A stretch of DNA of 64,000 bases from Actinomycetospora lutea (GTDB lineage: Bacteria > Actinomycetota > Actinomycetes > Mycobacteriales > Pseudonocardiaceae), in assembly GCF_028737205.1 (NCBI RefSeq), contig NZ_JAQZAL010000010.1, positions 1-64,000 of the forward strand. The letters are read 5' to 3'. Shown piece by piece: positions 1 through 9,122 of the stretch (positions within the stretch are counted from its first letter, which is position 1; every line of letters starts with the position of its first letter). The notes beneath the pieces were generated by a model. It was not told where the DNA came from and searched no databases. It saw only the letters and a list, made by a program, of their open reading frames with translations. The translations under genes and the position numbers were made by a program.

Positions 1-73
1 CTGCTCGCCAGCCTCGTGCTCTGGTCCCGGTCGTGATCCAAGAGACACGCCCTAGGCGGGCCATACTCCGCGC

Positions 74-1252
74 ATGACGGTCGCGTCGGGTCCCGGCACG
101 CTCGCCGACGTCACGCCCTCGTTGGCCGCCGCCCTGGGCGTCGCGGGGTTCGACGACGTGCTGGGCGTCGGCGAGGCCCGCGGGGTGGCGCTGCTGCTGG
201 TCGACGGGCTCGGCGCCGAGCTGCTCGACGCCCACGCCGACCGGGCGCCGGCCCTGGCCGAGCTCGCGGCGCGCGGCCGCACGCTGGTCGCCGGGTTCCC
301 GGCGACCACGGCCGTCAGCATCGCGAGCCTCGGCACCGGGCTGCCCTCCGGCGAGCACGGGATCGTCGGCTACAGCATGGGCGTGCCGCCGCTGGACGAC
401 CCCGCGGCGCCCGCCGACCTCGTGCTCAACACGCTGCGCTGGTGCGCGCACGGCGCCACCGACCCGGTCGACCTGCGCCGGGACCTCCCGCCCGAGCAGG
501 TGCAGGCCGCGCCGACGGTGCTGGAGCGCGCGGCGCGGGCGGGCGTCGCGGTCACCACCGTCGCCCCGGAGATCCAGCGCCGCTCGGGGCTGACGCGCGC
601 GGCGCTGCGGGGCGGGCGGTTCCACGGGGTGTCGGCGCTGGGCGACCTCGGTGCCGCGGTGCTCGACGCCCTGGACACGGACACCGCGGCGGAGCGGACG
701 TTCTACTACGCCTACCACGGCGAGCTCGACATGATCGGGCACACGCACGGCCCGGGGAGCCGGCCCTGGCGCCTCCAGCTCGCGGTGGTCGACCGCCTCG
801 TCGCCGCGATCGCCGAGGACCTGCCCGCCGACACCGTCCTGGCGGTCGTCGCGGACCACGGCATGATCGGCACGGACGCCGGCTGGCGCATCGACATCGA
901 CACCACCCCCGCCCTGCTCGGGGGCGTGCGGCGGCTGGCCGGGGAGGCGCGCGTCCGGCACGTGTTCGTCGCCGACGGCGCCCTCGACGACGTGGCCGCG
1001 GCCTGGCGCGCCGAGCTGGGCGACGCGGCGTGGGTGCGCACCCGGGACGAGGCGATCGAGGCGGGCTGGTTCGGTCCCGAGGTCACCGAGGCCACCCGCG
1101 GCCGCATCGGCGACGTGGTGGCGGCGGCGCAGGGCAACTGGACGCTCGTGCGCTCGCGGATCGAGCCGATGGAGACCGGGCTCGTCGGGCACCACGGCTC
1201 GCTCACCGACGCCGAACAGCAGGTGCCGCTCCTGCTCGCCCGCGCCGTGTGA
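74..1252 (+). CDS. Alkaline phosphatase / nucleotide pyrophosphatase superfamily hydrolase
   Basis: A 392-residue protein of the type I phosphodiesterase / alkaline phosphatase fold, probably a soluble phosphodi- or phosphomonoesterase with two active-site metals. Visible family landmarks are the N-terminal metal aspartate in VDGLGAELL (about D44), the nucleophile segment PATTAVSIASL (about residues 77-87), the DMIGHTHGP block (about 218-226), VADHGM (about 261-266) and GHHGS (about 373). There is no signal peptide. The ATG start puts the metal aspartate where the family has it. It stands alone on this strand and is convergent with the two-component pair that ends 28 bases downstream. The exact substrate cannot be read from the sequence; nucleotide pyrophosphatase is the usual label. 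Confidence 0.85.
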   Translation: MTVASGPGTLADVTPSLAAALGVAGFDDVLGVGEARGVALLLVDGLGAELLDAHADRAPALAELAARGRTLVAGFPATTAVSIASLGTGLPSGEHGIVGYSMGVPPLDDPAAPADLVLNTLRWCAHGATDPVDLRRDLPPEQVQAAPTVLERAARAGVAVTTVAPEIQRRSGLTRAALRGGRFHGVSALGDLGAAVLDALDTDTAAERTFYYAYHGELDMIGHTHGPGSRPWRLQLAVVDRLVAAIAEDLPADTVLAVVADHGMIGTDAGWRIDIDTTPALLGGVRRLAGEARVRHVFVADGALDDVAAAWRAELGDAAWVRTRDEAIEAGWFGPEVTEATRGRIGDVVAAAQGNWTLVRSRIEPMETGLVGHHGSLTDAEQQVPLLLARAV

Positions 1253-1280
1253 GTCCGGGCCCACCGTCGCCGCGAAGGAC

Positions 1281-3158
1281 TCACGGCGGGCCGACGAGCG
1301 GCAGGCGCGCGAGCACCCGGCCGCCGTCGGGGGTCGCGCCGGCCTCGAGCGTCCCGCCGAGCTGCGCGAGCCGCTCGCGCATCGAGGTCAGGCCGACCCC
1401 GGGCGTCCAGGCGGCGTCGCGGCACCCGTCGTCGGCGACGAGGAGCTCGAGGGTCGCGTCCTCGCGGCGGACCGTGACCCGCGCGTGGCGCGCCCCGGCG
1501 TGGCGCACGACGTTGAGCACCGCCTCGCTGACCACCCGGTAGGCCGCGACCTCCACCGCCGCGGGCAGCGTCCCGACCGCGCCGGCCTCGACCGTCACCG
1601 CCGGCCCGGCCCCGTCCTGCGTGACCCGCTCGGCCTGCTGGCGCACCGCCGCGACGAGCCCGAGCTGGTCGAGGACCGGGGGCCGCAGGTCGTGCACCAG
1701 CCGGCGCACCTCGGCGATGGCGCCGCCGACGTCCTCGCGCAGCGTGGCGAGCAGCTCCGCCGACCGCTCCGGGCGCGCGTCGAGCACGTTGCGCGCCGCG
1801 TCCGCGGTGTAGCCGACGCCCGCGAGCACCGGGCCGAGGCCGTCGTGCAGGTCGCGGCGCAGGCGTCGGCGCTCCTCCTCGGCGGCGAGCACGACGAGGC
1901 GGCGCGACTCCTGCAGCTGCGCGGCCAACCGGGCGCTCTGCAGCGCGCGGGCCAGCGGGCCGGCCACGAGGCGCAGCACGGCGTCGGTGGCGCGGGGCAG
2001 CTCGCGGTGGTGCTCGGGCAGCCCGACGACGAGGTCGCCGACGTGCTCGTCGCCGGCGTGCAGGGCGATCGTCGTGACCGGCTCGACCGGGCGCCCGGAC
2101 GTCGCGACGACCTCGTCGTCGTGGTGCAGCGCCGCCCACGGCAGGTCGACCGAGGCCCGCAGGGCGTCGAGCCACTGCTGCGGACCGCCGCCGCGGCGGA
2201 ACTCGTCGCCCAGCGACGACACCACGCCCACCGGGTCGGGGCGGCCGCCGAACAGGACCTGGTCGAGGGTCTCGCGCACCCGCACGAGGGCCGGGTGGAA
2301 GCCGGCGGCCACCACCACGCAGACCACCGAGGCCACCGCCCGCGGCGGCGGGCGCCCGGTGATCGCCTCCAGGGTCGCGAGCGTGCCGGCGAAGACGCCC
2401 AGCGCGAGGTCGACCATGACGATGACGACGGCGACCCCGGAGATCGCGCGGCGAACATCGGTGACGCGGGGCGCCACGAGCGCGACGACCAGCGCCGCCG
2501 GGATGCCGAGCCCGCACAGCAGGACCACGGTGAGCAGGGCGGTCTCGACGGCCGAGCCCGCGAACTGCTCGGCGGCGAAGAGCAGGTGCCCGCCGACGAC
2601 CACGACCGTGCCCACGCCGAGGAGGACCCAGAGGATCCGCTCGCGGTCGAGGTCGCGCGAGCGCTCGAAGCGCGCCCACACCGCCCCGACCACCGCGGTG
2701 CACAGCAGCACCCCGGCCGGGAGGGCGACCGGCTCGACGGGCGCGACCACGACGGCGAGCCCGCACGCGGCGACCACCCCGGCCGCCACGCGGTCGGTGA
2801 GGTGCTCGAGGCGCCCGGTCGGGAAGGTGATCACCAGGCCGGGCACGAGCAGCGCCAGCACCGCGGCCAGCACACGCAGCTCGACGCCGCGCAGGCCCGG
2901 GTCGTGGTCGACCGCGGACTCGAGCACGGCCAGCACCAGCAGCGCGGCGCCGGTGACCGTCATCCCGGCGGCCGGGCCCCGCGCGCCGCCGAGACGGCGC
3001 ACCACCGCGGCCCCGACGAGCCCCGCCGCACCCAGCACGAGCGCGCCGGCCGTCCACGCCGCGCCCGTGCCGGTCACCGGCGGGCGGGCCACGACCGCCC
3101 CGGCCGCCGCGAGCACGGCCGCGCCGGCGGCGAGCTCGCCGGCGGTCGGGCGCGTCAC
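1281..3158 (-). CDS. Membrane sensor histidine kinase, NarL/DesK-type (HisKA_3)
   Basis: A 625-residue sensor kinase. The N-terminal half has a long run of hydrophobic segments (roughly residues 10-290), then a GAF-like middle, the dimerisation/phosphoacceptor box RRDLHDGLGP with H438, and a C-terminal HATPase with N-box NVVRHAGA and a GVGLTSMRERL G-box. The GTG start overlaps the TGA of the upstream response regulator (GTGA), so the pair is translationally coupled. The N-box is canonical, but the first G-box reads DDGCRDAAWTPGVGL, slightly altered from DDGxG. The membrane part probably senses an envelope or membrane signal; none can be named. Its regulator carries a frameshift, so the pair may be non-functional. 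Confidence 0.85.
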   Translation of the reverse strand: MTRPTAGELAAGAAVLAAAGAVVARPPVTGTGAAWTAGALVLGAAGLVGAAVVRRLGGARGPAAGMTVTGAALLVLAVLESAVDHDPGLRGVELRVLAAVLALLVPGLVITFPTGRLEHLTDRVAAGVVAACGLAVVVAPVEPVALPAGVLLCTAVVGAVWARFERSRDLDRERILWVLLGVGTVVVVGGHLLFAAEQFAGSAVETALLTVVLLCGLGIPAALVVALVAPRVTDVRRAISGVAVVIVMVDLALGVFAGTLATLEAITGRPPPRAVASVVCVVVAAGFHPALVRVRETLDQVLFGGRPDPVGVVSSLGDEFRRGGGPQQWLDALRASVDLPWAALHHDDEVVATSGRPVEPVTTIALHAGDEHVGDLVVGLPEHHRELPRATDAVLRLVAGPLARALQSARLAAQLQESRRLVVLAAEEERRRLRRDLHDGLGPVLAGVGYTADAARNVLDARPERSAELLATLREDVGGAIAEVRRLVHDLRPPVLDQLGLVAAVRQQAERVTQDGAGPAVTVEAGAVGTLPAAVEVAAYRVVSEAVLNVVRHAGARHARVTVRREDATLELLVADDGCRDAAWTPGVGLTSMRERLAQLGGTLEAGATPDGGRVLARLPLVGPP

Positions 3159-3803
3159 GGCGACCCGCCCAGCCCGCCCCGGCGCGCGAGCACCGCCGCC
3201 TCGGCGCGGGTCTCGACCCCGAGCTTCGCGAGGATCGCCGACACGTGGTTGCCGACCGTCTTCGCCGCGAGCCCCAGCTCGGCGGCGATCGCGCCGTTGC
3301 GCCGGCCCCGCGCCACGGCGGCGAGCACCTCGCGCTCGCGGACGGTGAGCTCGGGGAACGGGACCGTCGGCGCGGGGGCGGACAGGCGCGCGAGCACGTG
3401 CGCGGCCGCGCTCGGCGCCACGATCATCTCCCCGGCCACGACGGCGTGCACCGCGCCGGATCTCCTCCTGGTCGGCGCCCTTGAGCAGGTAGCCGCGCGC
3501 GCCGGCCCGCAGCGCGGCGACCACGGTCTCGTCGTCGTCGTGCATGGTCAGCACGAGCACCGCGACGCCCGGGCTCGCCGCCGCGATCCGCCGGCTCGCC
3601 TCCACCCCGTCGAGGTCGGGCATCTGCACGTCCATGAGCACGACGTCCGGCGCGAGCAGCTGGGCCTCGCGCACCGCCTCGCGACCGGTCGACGCCTGCC
3701 CGACCACCTCGACGCCGTCCACCGACTCGAGCAGCGCCGCGAGCCCGCGCCGGACCACCGGGTGGTCGTCGGCGAGCACCACGCGGATCGGCGGGCGGGA
3801 CAC
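3155..3803 (-). pseudogene. NarL/FixJ-family response regulator, interrupted by a +1 frameshift
   Basis: The receiver domain starts at GTG 3803 (ADDHP acid pocket, phospho-acceptor D58 in VVLMD, LLKGADQEEI at the end). The LuxR-type HTH (LTVREREVLAAVARGRRNGAIA, KTVGNHVSAIL) lies in another frame from about 3451 to 3155. The two join well if one C near 3453-3458 is removed, giving EEIR followed by AVHAVVAGEMIV, a normal NarL linker. The span is 649 nt, one more than a multiple of three. As written, the receiver frame misses its HTH and runs into the kinase gene. It could be a real inactivating insertion, a programmed shift or a sequencing error in a GC run (CGGCGCGGTG). Confidence 0.8.
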
Positions 3804-3970
3804 GATCCCGATCGTGACACCTCGTGGCCACGGTGTCCCCGTCCTCGCGCGCCCGGTTCACCCGGGAAGATGCCCGATCCGGTCGGGACCGCGCCCGTTG
3901 TCACCGGACGTGTTCGGCGCGCACGCTCGTCGACGTCCCGCCGCCCAGCACCCGTACCAGGAGCACCGCC

Positions 3971-4351
3971 ATGAGCACCCTCACGACCCGCGCCACGGTC
4001 GGGTTCTGGCTCGCCGTCGTCCTCGCGGTCGCCGACATCGCCGGCGTGTTCGTCCCGCTGCCCGCCGACGGCCAACCGGGGCCGCCGCTGGTGGTCATGG
4101 TCTTCTGCGCCGTCATGGGCGTCGTGACCCTCGCCGCCGCGGTGGTCGTCGCGCGCACGGGCAGCCGGGTGGGGGTCCGGGTGATCGCGGTGACGCGGAT
4201 CCTCGCGGCGATCACCTCGCTGCCGGCGTTCTTCGTGCCCGACGTCCCGCCGCCCCTCGTCGCGTGGGGTGCGGCCACCGTCGTCCTCACGGTCGTCGCC
4301 GTGGTGCTGCTGATGAGCCGCGCCCGCGCCCGGGTGCCCGCCGGCTCCTGA
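3971..4351 (+). CDS. Small four-helix membrane protein of unknown function
   Basis: A 126-residue integral membrane protein. Hydrophobic segments are at about residues 8-27, 39-60, 70-90 and 97-115, joined by very short loops, with a positively charged C-terminus (SRARARV). The ATG at 3971 is preceded by AGGAG 8 bases upstream, which selects it over an upstream in-frame ATG at 3824. It is transcribed divergently from the frameshifted response regulator and ends before a strong hairpin. No family-specific motif was recognised; it resembles the many small unassigned actinobacterial membrane proteins. Confidence 0.75.
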   Translation: MSTLTTRATVGFWLAVVLAVADIAGVFVPLPADGQPGPPLVVMVFCAVMGVVTLAAAVVVARTGSRVGVRVIAVTRILAAITSLPAFFVPDVPPPLVAWGAATVVLTVVAVVLLMSRARARVPAGS

Positions 4352-4370
4352 ACCCGTGGTCCCCCCGGGG

Positions 4371-4415
4371 CGAGGGACGCCCTCGCTGCTCCCCAGGCAG
4401 CGAGGGCGTCCCTCG
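4371..4415. terminator. Perfect 19-bp inverted repeat, probable intrinsic terminator
   Basis: Arms 4371-4389 and 4397-4415 are exact reverse complements (CGAGGGACGC... pairing with ...GCGTCCCTCG) around a 7-nt loop. It sits 20 bases after the membrane-protein gene and just before the ankyrin gene. There is no U-tract, as is common for actinobacterial hairpin terminators. The perfection of the arms also fits a dispersed intergenic palindrome. Confidence 0.65.
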
Positions 4416-4442
4416 CTGCGTCCGTCCCTAGACTCGGCGCCG

Positions 4443-4844
4443 ATGAGCGACGAGCCGGACCAGCCCGACGACGCCGTCCGCGACCTCGCGAGCCGGGTGT
4501 TCGACCTCGCCCGCGCCGGCGATGCGGCATCGCTGGCGGCCTACGTCGACGCCGGGGTGCCCGCGAACCTGACGAACGAGAAGGGCGACACGCTGGTCAT
4601 GCTCGCCGCGTACCACGGGCACGCCGGCGCGGTGGCCGCGCTGGTCGCGCGCGGCGCCGACGTCGACCGGCTCAACGACCGCGGCCAGTCGCCGCTGGCC
4701 GGGGCGGTGTTCAAGGGCGAGGACGCCGTGGTCCGCGCCCTCGTCGCGGGTGGCGCCGACCCGCACGCCGGCCACCCCACGGCGGTGGACACGGCCCGGA
4801 TGTTCGGGCGGGAGGATCTCCTGGAGGTCCTCAGAGCGCCTTGA
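4443..4844 (+). CDS. Ankyrin-repeat protein
   Basis: A 133-residue protein made largely of ankyrin repeats. After an acidic N-terminus (about 1-40) come repeats with the consensus pieces [38 protein letters not shown] and [26 protein letters not shown]. This is a compact protein-binding module with no catalytic domain. The ATG at 4443 follows the hairpin and fits the usual length of single-domain bacterial ankyrin proteins. Its 3' end overlaps the convergent pntB gene by 14 bases, so the two transcripts must collide or terminate inside coding sequence. The partner is unknown. Confidence 0.85.
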   Translation: MSDEPDQPDDAVRDLASRVFDLARAGDAASLAAYVDAGVPANLTNEKGDTLVMLAAYHGHAGAVAALVARGADVDRLNDRGQSPLAGAVFKGEDAVVRALVAGGADPHAGHPTAVDTARMFGREDLLEVLRAP

Positions 4845-6234
4845 TGATGTCCTCCACGCGCACGCGCGCGTCGCCGAAGATCATCGAGGTGTTCTCGCGG
4901 AAGAACAGCGGGTTCTGCACGCCGGCGTAGCCCACGGCCATCGAGCGCTTGAACACGACGACGTCCTTGGCCTCCCACACGCGCAGCACCGGCATGCCCG
5001 CGATCGGGCTGGCCGGGTCCTCCATCGCCGCCGGGTTGACGGTGTCGTTGGCGCCGATGACGAGCACGACGCTGGTGGAGGCCAGGTCGTCGTTGATCTC
5101 GTCCATCTCGAGCACGATGTCGTAGGGGACCTTGGCCTCGGCGAGCAGCACGTTCATGTGCCCGGGCAGGCGGCCGGCCACCGGGTGGATGCCGAAGCGG
5201 ACCTCGACGCCACGCTCGACCAGCCGGCGGGTGAGGTCGGCGACCGGGTACTGCGCCTGCGCCACCGCCATGCCGTAGCCGGGGACGATCACGACCGACG
5301 AGGCGTCGGTGAGCATCGCGGCGACCTCGTCGGCGGTGACCTCGCGGTGCTCGCCCTCGACGGCCGCCGAGGTGCCCGACTCCACCCCGAAGCCGCCGGC
5401 GATGACCGACAGGAACGAGCGGTTCATCGCCTGGCACATGACGTAGGAGAGGTAGGCACCGGACGAGCCGACGAGCGCGCCGGTGACGATCAGCAGCGTG
5501 TTGTCGAGCAGGAAGCCCGAGGCGGCCGCCGCCCACCCCGAGTAGCTGTTGAGCATCGACACGACGACGGGCATGTCCCCGCCGCCGATCGACGCGACGA
5601 GGTGCCAGCCCAGCGCCAGCGCGACCGCGGTGATCGCGATCATCAGGCCGAGCGAGGGGGCCACGGTGAACCCGACCGTGAGCGCGGCGAAGGCCACCAG
5701 CGCGCCGAGGTTCAGGGCGTTCTTGCCCGGCAGCGCCAGCGGGCGCGACTTCATCCGCCCGGAGAGCTTGCCGTAGGCGACGAGCGAGCCGGTGAAGGTC
5801 ACTGCGCCGATGAAGACGCCGATGCCGACCTCGACGGAGTGGATGCCCAGCAGCTCCGGCGCCACCGTGGTCTGGGCCGGCCCGAGTGCTTCGACCTCGA
5901 GGTAGCCGTTCCACCCGACGAGCACCGCGGCGAGGCCGACGAAGCTGTGCAGCAGGGCGATGAGCTCGGGCATGCCGGTCATCTCGACCACGCGGGCGCG
6001 CCACAGCCCGATGCCGCCGCCGACGACCATGGCGACGGCCAGCAGCGCGACGGCGCCCGCGGAGACCGACTCGGCCACCATGACCACGGTCGCGACGAGG
6101 GCGACCGCCATGCCGGCGATGCCGTAGGCGACGCCCGAGCGCGCGGTCTCGTGCTTCGACAGCCCGGCGAGGCTCATCACCGTGAGCAGCGCCGCGACGA
6201 CGTAGGCCGCGGTGGCGGCGGCTCCGGCGCTCAC
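4831..6234 (-). CDS. pntB: NAD(P) transhydrogenase subunit beta
   Basis: A 467-residue subunit of proton-translocating transhydrogenase, which couples hydride transfer between NADH and NADP+ to proton movement across the membrane. The N-terminal half (about 1-265) holds a series of membrane helices with family motifs such as [12 protein letters not shown] and [16 protein letters not shown]. The C-terminal domain III binds NADP(H), with [32 protein letters not shown] and [14 protein letters not shown]. The GTG start lies in a GTGA overlap with the pntA stop, and the length is typical. The gene is convergent with the ankyrin gene. Confidence 0.95.
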   Translation of the reverse strand: MSAGAAATAAYVVAALLTVMSLAGLSKHETARSGVAYGIAGMAVALVATVVMVAESVSAGAVALLAVAMVVGGGIGLWRARVVEMTGMPELIALLHSFVGLAAVLVGWNGYLEVEALGPAQTTVAPELLGIHSVEVGIGVFIGAVTFTGSLVAYGKLSGRMKSRPLALPGKNALNLGALVAFAALTVGFTVAPSLGLMIAITAVALALGWHLVASIGGGDMPVVVSMLNSYSGWAAAASGFLLDNTLLIVTGALVGSSGAYLSYVMCQAMNRSFLSVIAGGFGVESGTSAAVEGEHREVTADEVAAMLTDASSVVIVPGYGMAVAQAQYPVADLTRRLVERGVEVRFGIHPVAGRLPGHMNVLLAEAKVPYDIVLEMDEINDDLASTSVVLVIGANDTVNPAAMEDPASPIAGMPVLRVWEAKDVVVFKRSMAVGYAGVQNPLFFRENTSMIFGDARVRVEDIIKAL

Positions 6235-7778
6235 TGGGCGGATCCCTTCGTGAACATGGCCAGCATCCGGCGCGTCACCGCGAAGCCGCCGACGATGTTG
6301 ATGCTGGCCAGCAGCACGGCGACGAACGCGAGCACCGAGACCACGGTGCCGTGCTGGCCGAACTGCAGCAGCGCCCCGACCACGACCACGCCCGAGATCG
6401 CGTTGGTCACCGACATCAGCGGCGTGTGCAGGGCGTGGTGGACCTTGCCGATGACGTAGTAGCCGATCACGACGGCCAGCACGAACACCGTGAGGTTGGT
6501 GGCGAGCTCCGGGGGCGCGAACGCCGTCGCGACGAAGAGCAGCGCGAACGCGAGCGCGACGAGCCCGTAGCGCCGCGCCGGCGACATCGGCCGCTTCGGC
6601 TCCACGACCGGCGTCGACGCCGCCGGCTCGACCGGCACGCCCCCCGCCGCGGAGTGGGCCGCCGACACGGGGATCGGCGGGGGCGGCCAGAGCACGTCGC
6701 CGTGGTGGGTCACGGTCATCGAGCGGATGACCACGTCCTCGAGGTCGAGGACCAGGCGGCCGTCCTTCTCGGGGACCAGGAGCTTGAGCAGGTTGAGCAG
6801 GTTGGTGCCGTAGAGCTGGGAGGCCTGGGCGGGCAGGCGGGCCGCGAGGTCGGTGTCGCCGACGATGGTGACGCCGTTGTCGGTGACGACGACCTCGTCG
6901 GCCACCGAGCCCTCGACGTTGCCGCCCTGGCCCGCCGCCATGTCCACGACGACGCTGCCGGGCTTCATGCTCGCGACGTCGGCGGCGGTGAGCAGCCGCG
7001 GCGCCGGGCGGCCCGGGATCAGGGCGGTGGTGACGACGACGTCGACGTCCGCGGCCTGCTCGCTGTAGATCTCGGCGGCGCGGGCGTCGTAGGCCTCGGA
7101 GGTGGCGCGGGCGTAGCCGTCGCTGCTCGCCTCCTGCTCGACCTCGACGGCGAGGAACTCCCCGCCCAGCGACCGCACCTGCTCGGCGACCTCGGGCCGC
7201 GGGTCGGTGGCCCGCACGACGGCGCCGAGGCTGCTCGCCGCGCCGATCGCCGCGAGCCCCGCGACGCCGGCACCCGCCACCAGCACCGTGGCCGGTGGGA
7301 CCTTGCCCGCGGCGGTGACCTGGCCGGTGAAGAAGCGCCCGAAGCGGTGGGCGGCCTCGACCACCGCGCGGTAGCCCGCGATGTTGGCCATCGAGCTGAG
7401 CACGTCGAGCGACTGGGCCCGCGAGATCCGCGGCACCGCGTCGGTGGCCAGCACGGTCAGACCGCGGGCGGCGAGGTCCTCGAGCACCGCGGGATGGCGG
7501 GCGAGGCCCACCATCGCCACCAGCGTCGTGCCGGCCGCCATGCGGTCGAGGCGTGCGGCGTCGGGCGTGCGGAGCGCGAGCACGACGTCGGCCGACCACG
7601 GGTCACCGAGCTCGGCCCCGGCGGCGACGTAGTCCGCGTCGGGGAAGCTCGCCAGCTCCCCCGCGCCCGGCTCGACGACGACCGTCGCCCCCAGATTGAT
7701 CAGACCCACCACGGTGGCCGGGGTCGCGGCCACCCGGGTCTCGTGCTCCCCGGTCTCCCGGGGCACACCGATGCGCAC
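6231..7778 (-). CDS. pntA: NAD(P) transhydrogenase subunit alpha
   Basis: A 515-residue alpha subunit in the undivided form. It has an alanine-dehydrogenase-like NAD-binding domain (RVAATPATV near residue 15, Rossmann [21 protein letters not shown] near 166-186, the RQD-loop-like region), a linker, then a C-terminal membrane part from about residue 405 with four helices (including [38 protein letters not shown]). Many actinobacteria split this into pntAA and pntAB; here they are one polypeptide. It is first in the pntAB operon and has a 217-bp divergent spacer to the flavin oxidoreductase gene. Confidence 0.95.
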   Translation of the reverse strand: MRIGVPRETGEHETRVAATPATVVGLINLGATVVVEPGAGELASFPDADYVAAGAELGDPWSADVVLALRTPDAARLDRMAAGTTLVAMVGLARHPAVLEDLAARGLTVLATDAVPRISRAQSLDVLSSMANIAGYRAVVEAAHRFGRFFTGQVTAAGKVPPATVLVAGAGVAGLAAIGAASSLGAVVRATDPRPEVAEQVRSLGGEFLAVEVEQEASSDGYARATSEAYDARAAEIYSEQAADVDVVVTTALIPGRPAPRLLTAADVASMKPGSVVVDMAAGQGGNVEGSVADEVVVTDNGVTIVGDTDLAARLPAQASQLYGTNLLNLLKLLVPEKDGRLVLDLEDVVIRSMTVTHHGDVLWPPPPIPVSAAHSAAGGVPVEPAASTPVVEPKRPMSPARRYGLVALAFALLFVATAFAPPELATNLTVFVLAVVIGYYVIGKVHHALHTPLMSVTNAISGVVVVGALLQFGQHGTVVSVLAFVAVLLASINIVGGFAVTRRMLAMFTKGSAQ

Positions 7779-7995
7779 GGTCGTGCTCCCTACTTCCCCA
7801 CCGCCGGCGCCGTCGCCGGATGTTCACCGGATGATCGCGCCTGCGACCACCCGACGGTCGTGACCTTAGTCTCCGCAGGTGACATCCCCCGTGCGGGCTC
7901 GCTCACACCGGGTCCCGGGTGGTACATCGCGGACGACCGTCACACCGCAACACGACGGCGGAACACGCGCACGACGGAGCGACGTTGCACCGGAC

Positions 7996-9087
7996 ATGCG
8001 CGATCTCGAGCTCTCGGTCCTGGACCTCTCGCCGGTGCCCTCCGGCTCGTCGACGTCGGCGGCCCTGCACGAGACCGTCGAGCTCGGCCGGATCGTCGAG
8101 CGCGCCGGCTACCGCCGCATGTGGCTGGCCGAGCACCACGGCATCCCGAGCGTCGCGAGCTCCAGCCCCGAGATCCTCATCCAGGCCGTCGCCGACGCCA
8201 CGAGCACGCTGCGCGTCGGCTCCGGCGGGATCATGCTGCCCAACCACTCGCCGCTGAAGGTGGCCGAGACGTTCCGCGCGCTGGCCGGCCTGCACCCGAG
8301 CCAGGATCCCTCGGGGACACGCATCGACCTCGGTCTCGGGCGTGCCCCGGGCACCGACCCGCGCACCGCGATCGCGCTGCGCCGCAGGGTCGGAGACCCG
8401 CTCCGCGGTGGCGTCGAGGCGCTCACGGCCGACGACTTCCCCGAGCAGTTCGCCGAGCTGCGCGGCTACGTCGACGGCCTGCCCGCCGACCACCCCTTCG
8501 CCGGCATCGAGGCGATGCCGAACGACGTGCCGCTGCCGCCGGTCTGGATCCTCGCCTCGAGCTATTACGGCGGGCAGGCGGCGGCCGCGTTCGGCACCGG
8601 CTTCGCCTACGCCGGGCACTTCGGCGGCGCCGACCCGGGCGAGGCGACGCGCATCTACCGCCGGCAGTTCCGGCCCAGCGACGCGGCGGGCGCGCAGGAC
8701 CCGCACGTCATCCTCGCCGCCGCCGTGATGTGCAGCGAGGACCCCGGGCGCGCCCGCGCGATGGGCCGCGCGCACGCCCTGTCGATGGCGCGCCTGCGCA
8801 CCGGCAACCCGGGCCCGCTGCCGAGCCCGGAGGAGGCGGACGCCCACGACTGGAGCCCCGTCGAGCTGCAGGTCGAGCAGGGCATGGCCGCGAAGATGAC
8901 CGCCGGGACGCCCGACGAGGTCCGCGCCGACCTCGAGCGCCGCGCGCAGGAGGCGGACGCCGACGAGATCATGATCGTGAGCCCGATCCACGACAGCGAC
9001 GAGCGCCGCCGCTCCTACGAGCTCATCGCGGACGCCTTCGGCGTGACGGGGACGACGGCGGATCGGGCAGCCGTAGCGTCCGCGTAA
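7996..9087 (+). CDS. LLM-class flavin-dependent oxidoreductase (luciferase-like monooxygenase)
   Basis: A 363-residue bacterial-luciferase-fold enzyme, probably FMN-dependent. It has the family signatures LDLSPVPSGS at the N-terminus, RMWLAEHHGIPSVASSSPEIL, VGSGGIMLPNHSPLKVAE and IDLGLGRAPGTDP. The ATG at 7996 begins right before the conserved N-terminus, so the longer upstream reading is not used. Two short loops look added relative to the usual family pattern: SQDPSGT, which splits the normal LHP-RIDLGLGRAPG run (about residues 101-107), and VGDPLRGGVE before LTADDFPEQ (about 133-142). It is followed 35 bases later by the nitrate reductase gene, but a functional link is not established. Confidence 0.85.
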   Translation: MRDLELSVLDLSPVPSGSSTSAALHETVELGRIVERAGYRRMWLAEHHGIPSVASSSPEILIQAVADATSTLRVGSGGIMLPNHSPLKVAETFRALAGLHPSQDPSGTRIDLGLGRAPGTDPRTAIALRRRVGDPLRGGVEALTADDFPEQFAELRGYVDGLPADHPFAGIEAMPNDVPLPPVWILASSYYGGQAAAAFGTGFAYAGHFGGADPGEATRIYRRQFRPSDAAGAQDPHVILAAAVMCSEDPGRARAMGRAHALSMARLRTGNPGPLPSPEEADAHDWSPVELQVEQGMAAKMTAGTPDEVRADLERRAQEADADEIMIVSPIHDSDERRRSYELIADAFGVTGTTADRAAVASA

Positions 9088-9122
9088 CCACGCGGCAACG
9101 CCGCCCCCGCAGCGTGGGGGGC

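Noticed and set aside
1281-3803. A continuous 840-codon frame apparently fusing a receiver domain to a histidine kinase
   Set aside because: The middle of the frame is arginine/alanine junk; the proper HTH lies in another frame and the kinase has its own GTG start at 3158. A frameshifted regulator explains it better than a fusion.
4831-7599. PntA-PntB single-chain fusion
   Set aside because: PntA is complete in another frame with its own stop at 6231, and PntB starts at GTG 6234. The long frame is chance read-through in GC-rich DNA.
6351-9122. Very long plus-strand frame upstream of the nitrate reductase
   Set aside because: It is antisense to pntA and out of frame with the flavin oxidoreductase; the translation lacks any domain. 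The nitrate reductase starts at 9123.
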